Below, piece by piece: positions 1 to 8,406 of a stretch of DNA of 64,000 nucleotides. Below the pieces are notes generated by a model that worked only from the letters and a program-made list of their open reading frames with translations, did not search any database and was not told the DNA's origin. Made by a program: the position numbers and the translations under genes. Each line of letters opens with the position of its first letter. Position 1 is the first letter of the stretch. The DNA is taken from the NCBI GenBank assembly GCA_015067315.1, contig SVMR01000011.1, forward strand, positions 1 through 64,000, read 5' to 3'. The stretch is from Oscillospiraceae bacterium (GTDB lineage: Bacteria > Bacillota > Clostridia > Oscillospirales > Ruminococcaceae).

Positions 1-370
1 AACGGTTTTGATACCGTCCGGAGAAAGTGTCGGGTTCATATTGCTGGGGTAGTTGTTCCAATAGGTGGAATCATTTGCCTGAGAGAGAACATTTCCGGTT
101 CTAACTCCATAACCAGGTTCAATGCAATAGACTACCGGACCGCTGTGGGAATCCTTGCAATAGACCAGGTAGTTATCGGTTTCAATCGTTTCCCATCCAC
201 CCATGAGGTAGAGTTCCGCAAGGCCCCTAATCGCCTTTGTTTGTATCGGCGGATCTCGGAAGTGCGATAACCGCCATAGTCATCTGGCTTGCTGCAAAAG
301 CCTGTACAGCGCCGGTGAAAACCATCATCAGCGCAAGAAGAAGTGCTACTGCTCTTTTTGTGTAAGTCAT
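1..370 (-). pseudogene. TQXA/thioester-domain surface protein, frameshifted and cut by the window edge
   Basis: The start ATG at 370 follows AGGAGG. A signal peptide (KR, hydrophobic core, cleavage near AFA-A) occupies residues 1-27. That frame stops at a TAG (229-227), right after the residues DTNKGD. The next frame is open to base 1 and reads GLAELYLMGGWETIETDNY, then a short stretch containing YCIEPGYG, which looks like the thioester-forming (TQXA) domain of pilus-tip or Cna-type adhesins. Removing one A at about base 228 turns the stop into GDWGLAEL and joins both parts. Such proteins are secreted, wall-anchored adhesins often carried by Clostridia mobile elements. The single-base shift could be a real inactivation, phase variation or a sequencing error. 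The C-terminus lies outside the window. Confidence 0.68.
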
Positions 371-393
371 ATTTTTGCCTCCTTTTGTGCAAT

Positions 394-422
394 AAAAAAA
401 GACCCACATAAACTTGTGAGCC
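394..422 (-). terminator. Hairpin plus T-run just ahead of the surface-protein gene
   Basis: On the minus strand an 8-bp stem with two G-U wobbles (401-408 with 415-422) is followed by seven Ts. It sits between the parB stop and the ribosome binding site of the surface-protein gene, only about 24 bases upstream of its start, so it either ends parAB transcription or acts as an attenuator of the downstream gene. Confidence 0.5.
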
Positions 423-542
423 TTTAATCTGTTTTTTCTGTAAAATTTAGTTTTGTTTTGATATTGATTAGCTTCTCTCTTTCAGCCGGTAAACAGCCGG
501 TAATTGAAGGGGAGAGGTATGGAGAGGGGGAACAAAAGCTAT

Positions 543-1475
543 TCATCGTTCTGCCTCCCTTTGACGTTTGCGGTAAAGTTCCAACGCCTTGATAATCGTT
601 TCCTCAATTTTCTGGCTACTCGTCCCCGGTGCGAAATATTTGGAAATGCGTTCTTTCGGCATACGGAACTGTTCCTTTTGGTTCGGTTTTTCTTCTTGCA
701 GAATTGACTGGATTACTCCTTCATTTAACTTTCCTTCCTGTGAATACTGGCGCATTTTAATTGCCTGTACATGTGACGGAGTGCAATCTTCCCACTCCAT
801 AGTGTTCAGCAATATTTCCTGCTCATTTTCAGTAAGGTACGAAAGTTCCACAGCCGGACGCATGGCGATTTTACCATCGTCCACCATGTCAAGAAGTGGT
901 TGAGAAAGATAGGTTAGGCGGATATATTTTCGTATTTGTTCGTGACTTTCGCCAGATTGTTCGGCTAATATATCTCTGCTTTTCTTTCCTTCGAAATTGG
1001 GCAACACTGTTGCACCATTTTCTTTTGGGCGACCTGCTTGCCGTTTCATCGCGTCAAGTTTCATCTTGAAAGCGAAGGCTTTCTCTGAAGGAAGAAGTTG
1101 TTCTCGCTGAAGGTTGCTGTCAACCATGAGAATAATTGCTTCATCATCTGTTACATCCTGGACAATACATTTTATACTGTCTTTTCCCGCGAGTTCACTC
1201 GCTCTCTTGCGACGATGTCCTGCAATCATTTCGTATTCTCCGTTATCCTTTGGTCTTACAATTACGGGGGAGAGGACACCGTATGACTTCACGCTTTCGA
1301 CCAAATCCGACATGGATTCGTCCATTTTAACTTTGAAAGGATGATTAGGAAAATCCGATATCTGTGATAAAGGAATTTCCATTATCGTTTCTCTTTTTGC
1401 TTCGTCACGTTCCTCTTGGGTTGTGAAAAGGTCATCTACTGATGTCAGCAGACTTGCTGCGCTGTTTTTCACCAA
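543..1475 (-). CDS. parB: ParB/RepB/Spo0J-family partition protein
   Basis: This 310-aa protein has the ParB N-terminal nuclease-like core (residues about 30-125, with PVIVRPK, IAGHRRKRA and NLQREQLLPSEKAFA) followed by a helix-turn-helix region (SGESHEQIRKYIRLTYLS). ParB proteins bind centromere-like sites and load CTP-dependent clamps for segregation with ParA. The start is a TTG (1475) or the adjacent GTG (1472), both served by an AAAGGAGGTGA embedded in the end of parA, so the genes overlap by about 44 bases and are probably translationally coupled. The neighbours (parA, a small accessory ORF, an adhesin) suggest the partition module of an integrative or plasmid-like element rather than the chromosomal Soj-Spo0J pair, since no gidB or oriC genes are near. 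Confidence 0.9.
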   Translation of the reverse strand: MVKNSAASLLTSVDDLFTTQEERDEAKRETIMEIPLSQISDFPNHPFKVKMDESMSDLVESVKSYGVLSPVIVRPKDNGEYEMIAGHRRKRASELAGKDSIKCIVQDVTDDEAIILMVDSNLQREQLLPSEKAFAFKMKLDAMKRQAGRPKENGATVLPNFEGKKSRDILAEQSGESHEQIRKYIRLTYLSQPLLDMVDDGKIAMRPAVELSYLTENEQEILLNTMEWEDCTPSHVQAIKMRQYSQEGKLNEGVIQSILQEEKPNQKEQFRMPKERISKYFAPGTSSQKIEETIIKALELYRKRQREAER

Positions 1476-2253
1476 TTTCCATCACCTCCTTTACAAGTGT
1501 TCTGTAGCTTTCAGCGGCACGTCCGGTTGGTTCATGCCGGAAAATACTTTTGTTAGCGGTGCTTATTTCTGCAAGGCGCACTGTAGAAGGAATTACGGAT
1601 TCCATCACTGGAAAATGTTTGCCGTAGTTCTCTTTTACTGACGCTACAATGTCTTTTCTGAAATTGGTTTCACTTGCCATCGTCAAAAATATTCCTCCGA
1701 CTTTTAACTTCGGGTTGATTTGTCGTTTAATGCTTTGTACCGTTCCGATAAGTTCGGTCATATCCTCTGCAGCAAGATAATCAGCCTGGACAGGTATAAG
1801 GACATAATCCGAAGCGGACAAGGCATTGATAACCAGCATACCGAGAGAAGGTCTGCAGTCAAGCAGCACATAATCGTAATCTTTCTTTACTCTGTCAATG
1901 TACTGCCGCAGGACCGTTTCTCTGCTCATTACGTTTACTAAACCCACCTCCACAGCGGACAGGGTTCTGTTTGCAGGGATAAAATCAAATCCCTCATAGT
2001 GGTGCTTAATTTCCGGATGTTCATCCTTGCCGCCGACACCGGACACAACATCATTCATGACGTTACTTAGTGTCAGCGGCAAATCATGGGGTTTCCGAAG
2101 ACCAAGCATTTTTGTGAGATCTCCTTGGGGGTCAACATCCACAAGAAGAACTTTTTTGCCGTTCATCGCAAGACCGGCGCCGAGGTTATACACAGTAGTG
2201 CTTTTCCCAACACCACCTTTTTGATTTGCTACGGCAATTACTTTTGGTTTCAT
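1432..2253 (-). CDS. parA: ParA/Soj-family partition ATPase
   Basis: This 273-aa protein has the deviant Walker A motif KGGVGKST (residues 11-18), VDVDPQGD (Walker A') and YVLLDCRPSLG (Walker B), diagnostic of ParA/MinD-type ATPases. The short N-terminus without an HTH is the Soj/type Ib form. It drives partition together with the overlapping ParB downstream. The start is an ATG with GGAGCT upstream. The context (element-like genes, no replication gene in view) suggests maintenance of an integrated element. The replication initiator or relaxase, if any, would lie to the left of the window. Confidence 0.93.
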   Translation of the reverse strand: MKPKVIAVANQKGGVGKSTTVYNLGAGLAMNGKKVLLVDVDPQGDLTKMLGLRKPHDLPLTLSNVMNDVVSGVGGKDEHPEIKHHYEGFDFIPANRTLSAVEVGLVNVMSRETVLRQYIDRVKKDYDYVLLDCRPSLGMLVINALSASDYVLIPVQADYLAAEDMTELIGTVQSIKRQINPKLKVGGIFLTMASETNFRKDIVASVKENYGKHFPVMESVIPSTVRLAEISTANKSIFRHEPTGRAAESYRTLVKEVMEIGEKQRSKSADISR

Positions 2254-2278
2254 TGGCTGAGCTCCTTTCTAAAGAATA

Positions 2279-2298
2279 AGCCGCCCAATAAGGCGGCT
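2279..2298. terminator. Hairpin between the small ORF and parA
   Basis: A GC-rich 7-bp stem (AGCCGCC / GGCGGCT) with a 6-base loop lies downstream of the 54-aa ORF and just upstream of parA on the minus strand. The T-run after it is weak, so it could be a leaky terminator or a leader structure of parAB. Confidence 0.4.
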
Positions 2299-2324
2299 AT
2301 GTATCTATTAAATTAATCAATATG

Positions 2325-2489
2325 TTATAATCTTTTGAATTTTGCATTATAGATTATCTCAATTATGTCGTCCACACAGTCAGGGAAGCGTCCTTCTTTG
2401 ATAAGGGAATTACGAAGATCTACAAGACTTCTAATTATAATATCTGTTTCTGAATTATTAAGATAATGACAAAATATTTTTTCTTTCAT
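2325..2489 (-). CDS. Small element-associated protein (54 aa), paralogue of the 58-aa ORF at 62.7 kb
   Basis: The ORF starts at an ATG preceded by GGAGGGATTTCT. It contains the stretch LRNSLIKEGRFPD followed by VDDIIEII. The 58-aa ORF at 62721-62897 has LRNSLIRQGRYTDAVDDIM at the corresponding place, so the two are homologous despite different flanks. The right-hand copy lies next to a tnpV gene and this one lies next to parAB, both typical accessory settings in Clostridia integrative elements. Function is unknown. The protein is small, mostly helical by inspection, and has no recognisable catalytic or DNA-binding motif. Confidence 0.75.
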   Translation of the reverse strand: MKEKIFCHYLNNSETDIIIRSLVDLRNSLIKEGRFPDCVDDIIEIIYNAKFKRL

Positions 2490-2551
2490 AGAAATCCCTC
2501 CTTTTCTTTTAGTATAATTATTTGAGAAAAAATCACAAATGTGTAAAAAAA

Positions 2552-2582
2552 TAAGCGTATCATTTTTAAGATGATACGCTTA
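2552..2582. terminator. Intrinsic terminator, 12-bp stem, probably ends lysS
   Basis: TAAGCGTATCAT pairs perfectly with ATGATACGCTTA across a 7-base loop. Read on the minus strand it is followed by TTTTTTTACAC-like sequence, which fits termination of lysS transcription coming from 2725. Confidence 0.65.
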
Positions 2583-2645
2583 AATTTTAAAGAGATATGT
2601 TATAGAAATAATAAGTTATGTGAACTTATGTAAACTTTTTGCATC

Positions 2646-2678
2646 GATTGGCGTACGAATGGCGTACGATTGGCGTAT
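2646..2678 (+). repeat. Three tandem 11-bp direct repeats
   Basis: GATTGGCGTAC, GAATGGCGTAC and GATTGGCGTAT follow one another without a gap (2646-2656, 2657-2667, 2668-2678), with one substitution each in units 2 and 3 relative to the first. The period equals about one helical turn. They lie between the lysS stop codon and its terminator, at the border between core genes and the parAB region. They could be binding repeats for a recombinase or regulator at an element end, or a chance expansion. Confidence 0.7.
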
Positions 2679-2724
2679 ATCTCGCTTGTCAGTAGCCAGA
2701 AAACCGCATAACCAAGCCATTTGT

Positions 2725-4245
2725 TTAGTTCTGAGGTTTCATTGTGGGGAAGAGAAGAACGTCGCGGATGGAAGCGCTGTCGGTAAGAAGCATTACAAGT
2801 CTGTCAACGCCGAATCCAAGACCGCCGGTAGGCGCCATACCGTATTCAAGAGCGGTTACGTAGTCATAGTCAACCTGGGCTTTGCTGGTGGGGTCAAGTT
2901 CAAGACGTTCAGCAACCTGGCGTTCAAAACGGCCTTTCTGGTCAATGGGGTCGTTGAGTTCGCTGAATGCGTTGCCGAATTCGGTTGCGTTGATGAAATA
3001 TTCAAAACGTTCGGTGAATGCGGGATCTTCCGGTTTGCGTTTTGCAAGGGGGCTGATTTCTACGGGGTAATCGTAGATGAAGGTAGGCTGGATAAGGTTT
3101 TCCTCAACGAACGCATCGAAGAATTCCGCAAGGATTGCGCCTTTGGTGGGAACTTCGGGAAGTTCGACGTTGTGTTTTTTTGCAAGTTCGATTGCTTCTT
3201 CGTCGGAAGAAACTTCTGCAAAATCAACGCCGGAATATTTTTTGACTGCTTCGATCATGGTAAGTCTTTCCCAATGACCGAGGTCAATTTCGGTGCCCTG
3301 ATAGTTGATTTTAAGAGTTCCGCAAACGTTCATTGCAACGGTTTTCATCATGTCTTCGACAAGATCCATCATGCCGCGGAAATCGGTGAATGCCTGATAA
3401 AGTTCGATGGAAGTGAATTCGGGGTTGTGTTTGGTGTCCATACCTTCGTTGCGGAAGATGCGTCCTACTTCATAAACTCTGTCAAGTCCGCCGACGATAA
3501 GGCGTTTGAGATAAAGCTCGGTTTCAATGCGGAGAACCATATCCATATCAAGGGTGTTGTGATGGGTAAGGAAAGGCCTTGCGGAAGCGCCGATTTCGAA
3601 AGGAGTAAGGATGGGGGTTTCAACTTCGAGGAAGCCGCGTCCGTCAAGGAAGGAGCGGAGTTCGCGCATTATCTGGCTGCGTTTGATGAAGGTATCCTTA
3701 ACTTCGGGGTTGATTATAAGGTCAACGTATCTCTGTCTGTAACGGAGTTCCTGGTCTTTAAGTCCATGGAATTTTTCCGGAAGGGGAAGAAGAGATTTTG
3801 AAAGAAGAACAATTTTGGTTGCTTTTACGGAAATTTCGCCCATATGGGTGCGGAAAACAATGCCTTCAACACCGATGATATCGCCGATATCCCATTTTTT
3901 GAAATCTGCGTAATCTTCTTCGCCAACCATATCTTTGCGGATGTAAAGCTGGATTCTGCCTTCCTTATCCTGGAGGTCGGCAAAGGAAGCTTTGCCCATT
4001 CCGCGCTTGCTCATGATACGTCCCGCAAGGGAAACGGTCATGGTGCTTTCTTCGCCCTCTTCGGGGTCAACAAAAGTTTCTTTAATTGTGCCGGAATAAC
4101 CGGTTACGTTGAATTTGGTGATGGTAAAAGGGTCTTTGCCTGCTTCGCGAAGAGCGGTGAGTTTATCGCGGCGAATCTGGAGAAGTTCGGAAAGCTGTTC
4201 TGCGGAAAGTTCCTGCTGTTCCTGTTCCATAATCTGTTCAGCCAT
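2725..4245 (-). CDS. lysS: Lysyl-tRNA synthetase, class II
   Basis: This 506-aa enzyme charges tRNA-Lys in the cytoplasm. An N-terminal OB-fold (about residues 60-170) is followed by the class II core: the motif 2 region [18 protein letters not shown] (about residues 261-278) and motif 3 [13 protein letters not shown] near the C-terminus. Length is normal for bacterial LysS. A leader of about 35 residues ([17 protein letters not shown]...) precedes the OB-fold, as in many Clostridia. The start ATG at 4245 follows AAAGGAAGATAAA. It is monocistronic: a terminator at 4341 separates it from the lipoprotein genes upstream and one at 2552 ends it. Confidence 0.97.
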   Translation of the reverse strand: MAEQIMEQEQQELSAEQLSELLQIRRDKLTALREAGKDPFTITKFNVTGYSGTIKETFVDPEEGEESTMTVSLAGRIMSKRGMGKASFADLQDKEGRIQLYIRKDMVGEEDYADFKKWDIGDIIGVEGIVFRTHMGEISVKATKIVLLSKSLLPLPEKFHGLKDQELRYRQRYVDLIINPEVKDTFIKRSQIMRELRSFLDGRGFLEVETPILTPFEIGASARPFLTHHNTLDMDMVLRIETELYLKRLIVGGLDRVYEVGRIFRNEGMDTKHNPEFTSIELYQAFTDFRGMMDLVEDMMKTVAMNVCGTLKINYQGTEIDLGHWERLTMIEAVKKYSGVDFAEVSSDEEAIELAKKHNVELPEVPTKGAILAEFFDAFVEENLIQPTFIYDYPVEISPLAKRKPEDPAFTERFEYFINATEFGNAFSELNDPIDQKGRFERQVAERLELDPTSKAQVDYDYVTALEYGMAPTGGLGFGVDRLVMLLTDSASIRDVLLFPTMKPQN

Positions 4246-4340
4246 TTATTTTATCTTCCTTTCAAAAGGTTATTTTATTGCATAATAGAACATCTTATTT
4301 TAACATATTTAAATAAAAATGACAACAGTTAAAACAAAGA

Positions 4341-4366
4341 AAAAGCCCGCATCTGCGGGCTTTTTT
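4341..4366. terminator. Bidirectional terminator after the lipoprotein gene
   Basis: AAGCCCGCA and TGCGGGCTT pair around a 2-base turn, flanked by A- and T-runs on either side. It lies between the end of the 348-aa lipoprotein gene and the start of lysS, both on the minus strand. Confidence 0.8.
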
Positions 4367-4383
4367 TGCATTTTTATTTTTAA

Positions 4384-5430
4384 TTACCAATCTTTTTCGA
4401 TTATGTAATCTCCGATTGGGATTTCGGTCGTTTTTCCTTCCGTATTTTTAACAAAAGCAATTTTGTCATTGGCGGAAAATTCAATGTCTGTCATTTCAAT
4501 ATCAAAACGCTCGCTTAAAGCGTTTCCGTTTTTGTCAATGAACCAAAGTCCGCCGGGCATGATTTCGCCGTTTTCGTCCCGGCAAATGCGGTAAGCCTGA
4601 CTTTCGGGATAATAGCAGGTTGCAACGCCGACAAATCCCTTTGAATAATCTTCTCTGTCAATAGGATAATATTCGATGAAATTGTATTTTTCACAAAGCA
4701 AATTGCATTCGCTGTCAAAAAGTCTGTATGCCGAATAACCAACCATTGAGGTGTGGGTATAGGCAATAATCCTGTCGCCGAGAGCCGGAAAAATATATGA
4801 ATATATTTCCGGAAGAACAACGTTTCCTTCGGAATCTGCAAGACCTGTATATGTGCCGAATCCGGAAGCATTATAATTATATTCAATTCCATCAAATCCG
4901 AAAACGGTTCTTCCGTTTTTGCCTTTGCTGTGTATCCATTCCTCTTCAATTTCTCCGCTGCCGGAAAAATCATATATGTAATAATTTCCTTCAAGGGTTA
5001 CATAAAGTTGTTCAGGGGTCGAACGGCAAAAATCATCAACAGGGAAGGAAAGAAGCATATTTCCGTCGGAATCGAAAATATCATAAAGGGTTCTTTCGGT
5101 TTCGGAAGTTCCGATAACTGCGCCGTCTTCGTTGTATTCAAGACAGCGTTTTGTTCCGTCTTTAAAACCGAGAGCGTAGAACATTTTTCCGCCGAGTTCG
5201 CCGATTCTTTTGAATTCATCATAAGTTGCGGGAAGAATTATTTTTCCGTCCTTCTGAACGCCGTATTTTTCATCCGCTGTTTTAAAAATGCAGCCCTCAA
5301 GAACTCTTGAACCTTCGCCGAGTTCAAAAGTTTCCGCTTCGCTCTGCGATTCTTCGATAATTGGTTCTTCCCGCGCTCCGCAGGAGCAAAGCATAAGCAA
5401 CGCCAAAACCAAAATAAACAGTTTTTTCAT
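4384..5430 (-). CDS. Putative lipoprotein with WG-like repeats (348 aa)
   Basis: The protein begins with a lipoprotein signal peptide (MKKLFILVLALLMLCSCG, acylated Cys at residue 17). The mature part has recurring elements such as YGVQKDGKIILPATYDEF, GLADSEGNVVLPEIYSYI and GLWFIDKNGNALSERF, the pattern of WG (KWG) beta-repeats: a short strand pair around D-x-G-x-x-(V/I)-(L/I)-P. That predicts an extracellular beta-propeller-like or repeat fold tethered to the membrane. No catalytic residues are evident and the function is unknown. It follows a second lipoprotein gene by 22 bases with its own AGGGAGGCG site, so the two form an operon that ends at the 4341 terminator. Confidence 0.8.
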   Translation of the reverse strand: MKKLFILVLALLMLCSCGAREEPIIEESQSEAETFELGEGSRVLEGCIFKTADEKYGVQKDGKIILPATYDEFKRIGELGGKMFYALGFKDGTKRCLEYNEDGAVIGTSETERTLYDIFDSDGNMLLSFPVDDFCRSTPEQLYVTLEGNYYIYDFSGSGEIEEEWIHSKGKNGRTVFGFDGIEYNYNASGFGTYTGLADSEGNVVLPEIYSYIFPALGDRIIAYTHTSMVGYSAYRLFDSECNLLCEKYNFIEYYPIDREDYSKGFVGVATCYYPESQAYRICRDENGEIMPGGLWFIDKNGNALSERFDIEMTDIEFSANDKIAFVKNTEGKTTEIPIGDYIIEKDW

Positions 5431-5452
5431 CGAAAAGCGCCTCCCTTGAAAT

Positions 5453-6406
5453 TCAGATTTCTTTTATCGACAGATTGTCTTTACTTTCATAATCAAAAAT
5501 ATAACTTTTTCCGCCAAGGGTAAAAAGAACGGTCTTTCCGTCGTTGCGGATATAATCCGGTCTTACGCAATCGGGAATTCCTTCAAATTCCACCATAAGG
5601 TTTATTCCGGTATCAAAGTTAATTTCATATCCGGAGGAATTCAGTATGCAAATCTGATATGTGGAGCTCAAATCCGGCTCTTTTCCCTCATAAATCACGT
5701 CAAAATCATCCGGGATATCCGCATAAAAAATCACAATGTTAAGGGAAACCTCGCTTACGTGAATTCCAAGCTGCCGATAGCCGTACTCATGTTCGCCTTC
5801 CTGCTCCGGAATTTTCCATGTCATACGGGGACCGGAAATCTGTGAAATATCATAGAACCTTACCCCTTCGGAATCCGCAAAAGCATAGTCGAAGGTACCA
5901 ATAATCCCATATTCGGTGGAATCGGTTAATATTTCAGGAACAATCCTGAATCTGTCTCGGTAAATAGTATAAGCAAATCCAAGGGGCCCGTCATAATCCC
6001 CGAAGTTTTCCGGATCGAAATAAAAGGTGCCAAAAACGCTTTCGCATATAACTATATTTTTTTCGATGTTTTCCTTGCTCATTTCAAGAGGCATCAGCAC
6101 ATGAGCACGTGTAAGCCCTTCCTCAAGGAACGGAGCAATATAATCAAGCTGTTCTTCGGTGTAGCCGAGCAGTCTTGCGGCGGTTCGATATTCCTCCTCG
6201 GTCATTGCGGAAATTTCCTCTTCGGAATAGATTCGGTAATACCTTTTTTCAACGGAAGAGTTTTCCGGTTCTGAAACAACAGGTTCAGAAGGCCCGTTTG
6301 AACCGGGTTCGTTTATTTCAGGCTGTTCATCAACCGGTTCGGAATGGCTTGAGCATGCGGAAAGAACCAGCAAAAGAGCAATGAGCACGAAAATAATTTT
6401 CTTCAT
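5453..6406 (-). CDS. Putative lipoprotein of unknown function (317 aa)
   Basis: The start is the ATG at 6406, placed 5-8 bases after AAAGGAGGTG; an in-frame GTG inside that site is rejected. A signal peptide of about 17 residues ends in the lipobox LSAC. A low-complexity linker rich in E, P and S (about residues 20-50) precedes the globular part, which begins with YYRIYSEEEISAMTEEEYR. No family could be assigned. It is first in a two-gene operon with the WG-repeat lipoprotein, so both are likely anchored on the outer face of the membrane and perhaps act together. Confidence 0.75.
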   Translation of the reverse strand: MKKIIFVLIALLLVLSACSSHSEPVDEQPEINEPGSNGPSEPVVSEPENSSVEKRYYRIYSEEEISAMTEEEYRTAARLLGYTEEQLDYIAPFLEEGLTRAHVLMPLEMSKENIEKNIVICESVFGTFYFDPENFGDYDGPLGFAYTIYRDRFRIVPEILTDSTEYGIIGTFDYAFADSEGVRFYDISQISGPRMTWKIPEQEGEHEYGYRQLGIHVSEVSLNIVIFYADIPDDFDVIYEGKEPDLSSTYQICILNSSGYEINFDTGINLMVEFEGIPDCVRPDYIRNDGKTVLFTLGGKSYIFDYESKDNLSIKEI

Positions 6407-6534
6407 AAAAAGCACCTCCTTTACATAATAATAGTAACATAAATAATATAATTTGTTGCATTGAAAATAAAAAATCTTAAATTTTGTTTAATTAAACAAA
6501 AAACAGGGAAGCAGTTGTTAATAATAAACAAAGA

Positions 6535-6561
6535 AAAAAGCCCGCAAATGCGGGCTTTTTT
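6535..6561. terminator. Terminator of greA
   Basis: AAGCCCGCA / TGCGGGCTT hairpin with flanking A- and T-runs just downstream of the greA stop codon, almost identical in stem to the one at 4341. Confidence 0.8.
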
Positions 6562-6577
6562 AATCGCTTTCTGTTTA

Positions 6578-7051
6578 TCAGCCGATGCTGATAACTTTGA
6601 ATTTTGCAATATCGCCGCCGGGAAGAATTGCTTCAGCAACTTCGCCGACTTTTTTACCGATAAGAGCTTTTCCGACAGGGGATTCGTCGGAGATTTTTCC
6701 GAGATCGAGGTCTGCTTCGGTGGAACCTACGATAACGTATTCAAGTTCTTCGTCGAATTCTTCGTCATAAACTTTAACGTTGGAACCAAGGGAAACAACG
6801 TCGGTTACAATTTCGCTTTCGTCAAGAATAACAACGTTTTTAAGCATAACTTCAAGGTCTGCAATTCTTGCTTCAACAATTGCCTGTTCGTTTTTTGCTT
6901 CGTCATATTCGCTGTTTTCGGAAAGGTCGCCATAACCGCGCGCAACGCGGATTTTATCGGAAACTTCTTTTCTGCGAACAGTTTTAAGCATCTCGAGTTC
7001 TTCTTCAAGAGCTTTAAGACCGCTTGCAGTTACAACAACTTTTTTATCCAT
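6578..7051 (-). CDS. greA: Transcript cleavage factor GreA
   Basis: This 157-aa protein is of family-typical length. It has an N-terminal coiled coil (residues 1-75) with the acidic tip [14 protein letters not shown] (residues 40-53), which reaches into the RNA polymerase secondary channel and stimulates RNA cleavage in backtracked complexes. The C-terminal FKBP-like domain includes [18 protein letters not shown]. The start ATG follows AAGGAGGGTA. It is the last gene of the minus-strand block that includes ftsEX but is separated from the S41 gene by 81 bases, and it may have its own promoter. Confidence 0.97.
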   Translation of the reverse strand: MDKKVVVTASGLKALEEELEMLKTVRRKEVSDKIRVARGYGDLSENSEYDEAKNEQAIVEARIADLEVMLKNVVILDESEIVTDVVSLGSNVKVYDEEFDEELEYVIVGSTEADLDLGKISDESPVGKALIGKKVGEVAEAILPGGDIAKFKVISIG

Positions 7052-7132
7052 TTTATAAATACCCTCCTTAGGGAATCACAATATTTCAATTATATGCGCC
7101 CGGACATAAAATGTCAAGGGAAAAATGTCGCA

Positions 7133-8386
7133 TCAGCCTTCGGAAGAGGAATCTTCGGAAGTTTCGCTTTCTTCGGGAGTTTCTGTTACAACAAAAGCGG
7201 AAACAACCTCAACCGCTTTTACAAGCTGGGGATCGCTTGTGTAATCAATTCTGGAAATATCCGTGAAGTCAAGGTCCTTATAGTTGTATTCAACAATATA
7301 ATCCGGGGTGATTCCGGTTCCTTCCCAGGAATTTCCGGAATTTGCAAGAAAATATTTTCCGACGGTAAGCTGGATTGCGGAACCGTCATCAAGTTTATAT
7401 ATTTCCTGAAGGGAACCGAAGCCTTCGGTCTGGGCGCCGACAATGCTTGCAATTCCGAAATCATGAAGACCCGCGGCAAAAAATTCCGCCGCGCCGGAAG
7501 TGATTTCGTTAACAAGAACAACAACCGGAACCGCAGTTTCCCTTGAGTTGGAAGTATAAACAACTTCGCTGCTTCCGTCGTGGTATTCAATATAAAGAAC
7601 GTCGCCGGCGGGAGCGAATTTATCAATCATTTCCGCGGCAACGGAGAAAAGACCGCTGTTTACGGAACGTACGTCAAAAATCAATGCGGGCGCGCCTGCG
7701 GAAATTGCTTTTTCAACGGCTTTGCTGAACTGGTCGGCGGTTCCTTCGGAAAATTCGTTGATTCGGATATAGTGGTAATCCCCGAAAACGGTTGAATAAA
7801 CCGTGGTAGGAACAAGAACTCGTCTTGTGATTTCCATTTCGGTGTCCTCTCCGTCCCGACGGACAGTAAGGGTTACCTTTGTTCCCGCTTCGCCCACAAG
7901 AAGAGCTTCCGCTTCGGCAAAGTTTTTTGATGTAAGGCTCATATCGTCAACTTTTACGATAACGTCGCCGGGAACAATTCCTGCGGAAGAAGCGGTTGAA
8001 CCTTCATAAACGTTGCTTACAAGCATATAGCCGTCGTCGTTCATCGTTACGGAAAGTCCGACGCCGGAAACGGTTTCTCCGAAGGACGCAAGATATGCCG
8101 CATATTCGGAGGGGTTCATATATTTTGCATAGGGATCGTTGATTCCGGAAAGATAACCTTTTGCAACGGAGTCCATAAGTTCGGCCTCATCGATTTCCTC
8201 GCCGAGGTTATATCTTACGTAGTTATCAATTTCGGTGAATTTCGCGAACATGTTTTCGCGTTCGGTAATGCTGCTTACTTTTTCGTTGAAGTTGCGGAGA
8301 GCAAGAACCATTGTAAGAGTAAAGGTAATTGTAATCGCAAGAAGAACGAGAGTTACGGCAGTACCAAGGCTTATTTTTTTACCCAT
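7133..8386 (-). CDS. S41 (CtpA-like) PDZ protein, catalytic dyad missing
   Basis: This 417-aa protein has one N-terminal membrane anchor (residues about 8-30), a PDZ domain (about 100-180: GVGLSV, GIVPGDVIVKVDD) and an S41 protease fold (about 195-390). In E. coli Prc and B. subtilis CtpB the catalytic Ser lies in SASE and the Lys in FGKG, 25 residues apart. The matching segments here are GAAE (Gly298) and EGFG (Phe323), also 25 apart, so both Ser and Lys are gone while the fold and the conserved Gln (327) remain. It should be inactive as a protease. It directly follows the M23 hydrolase and ftsEX, so a role as a scaffold or regulator of wall hydrolysis is a reasonable inference. Confidence 0.85.
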   Translation of the reverse strand: MGKKISLGTAVTLVLLAITITFTLTMVLALRNFNEKVSSITERENMFAKFTEIDNYVRYNLGEEIDEAELMDSVAKGYLSGINDPYAKYMNPSEYAAYLASFGETVSGVGLSVTMNDDGYMLVSNVYEGSTASSAGIVPGDVIVKVDDMSLTSKNFAEAEALLVGEAGTKVTLTVRRDGEDTEMEITRRVLVPTTVYSTVFGDYHYIRINEFSEGTADQFSKAVEKAISAGAPALIFDVRSVNSGLFSVAAEMIDKFAPAGDVLYIEYHDGSSEVVYTSNSRETAVPVVVLVNEITSGAAEFFAAGLHDFGIASIVGAQTEGFGSLQEIYKLDDGSAIQLTVGKYFLANSGNSWEGTGITPDYIVEYNYKDLDFTDISRIDYTSDPQLVKAVEVVSAFVVTETPEESETSEDSSSEG

Positions 8387-8406
8387 AATTTTCTCCTTAG
8401 ATAGAA

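Noticed and set aside
2620-3801. 393-aa plus-strand ORF opposite lysS
   Set aside because: It is antisense to a clear lysS. Its sequence shows only low-complexity, Phe-rich composition, which comes from reverse reading of Glu/Lys-rich codons.
6461-7546. 361-aa plus-strand ORF opposite greA
   Set aside because: It crosses greA and the S41 gene in antisense and has no ribosome site or family motif.
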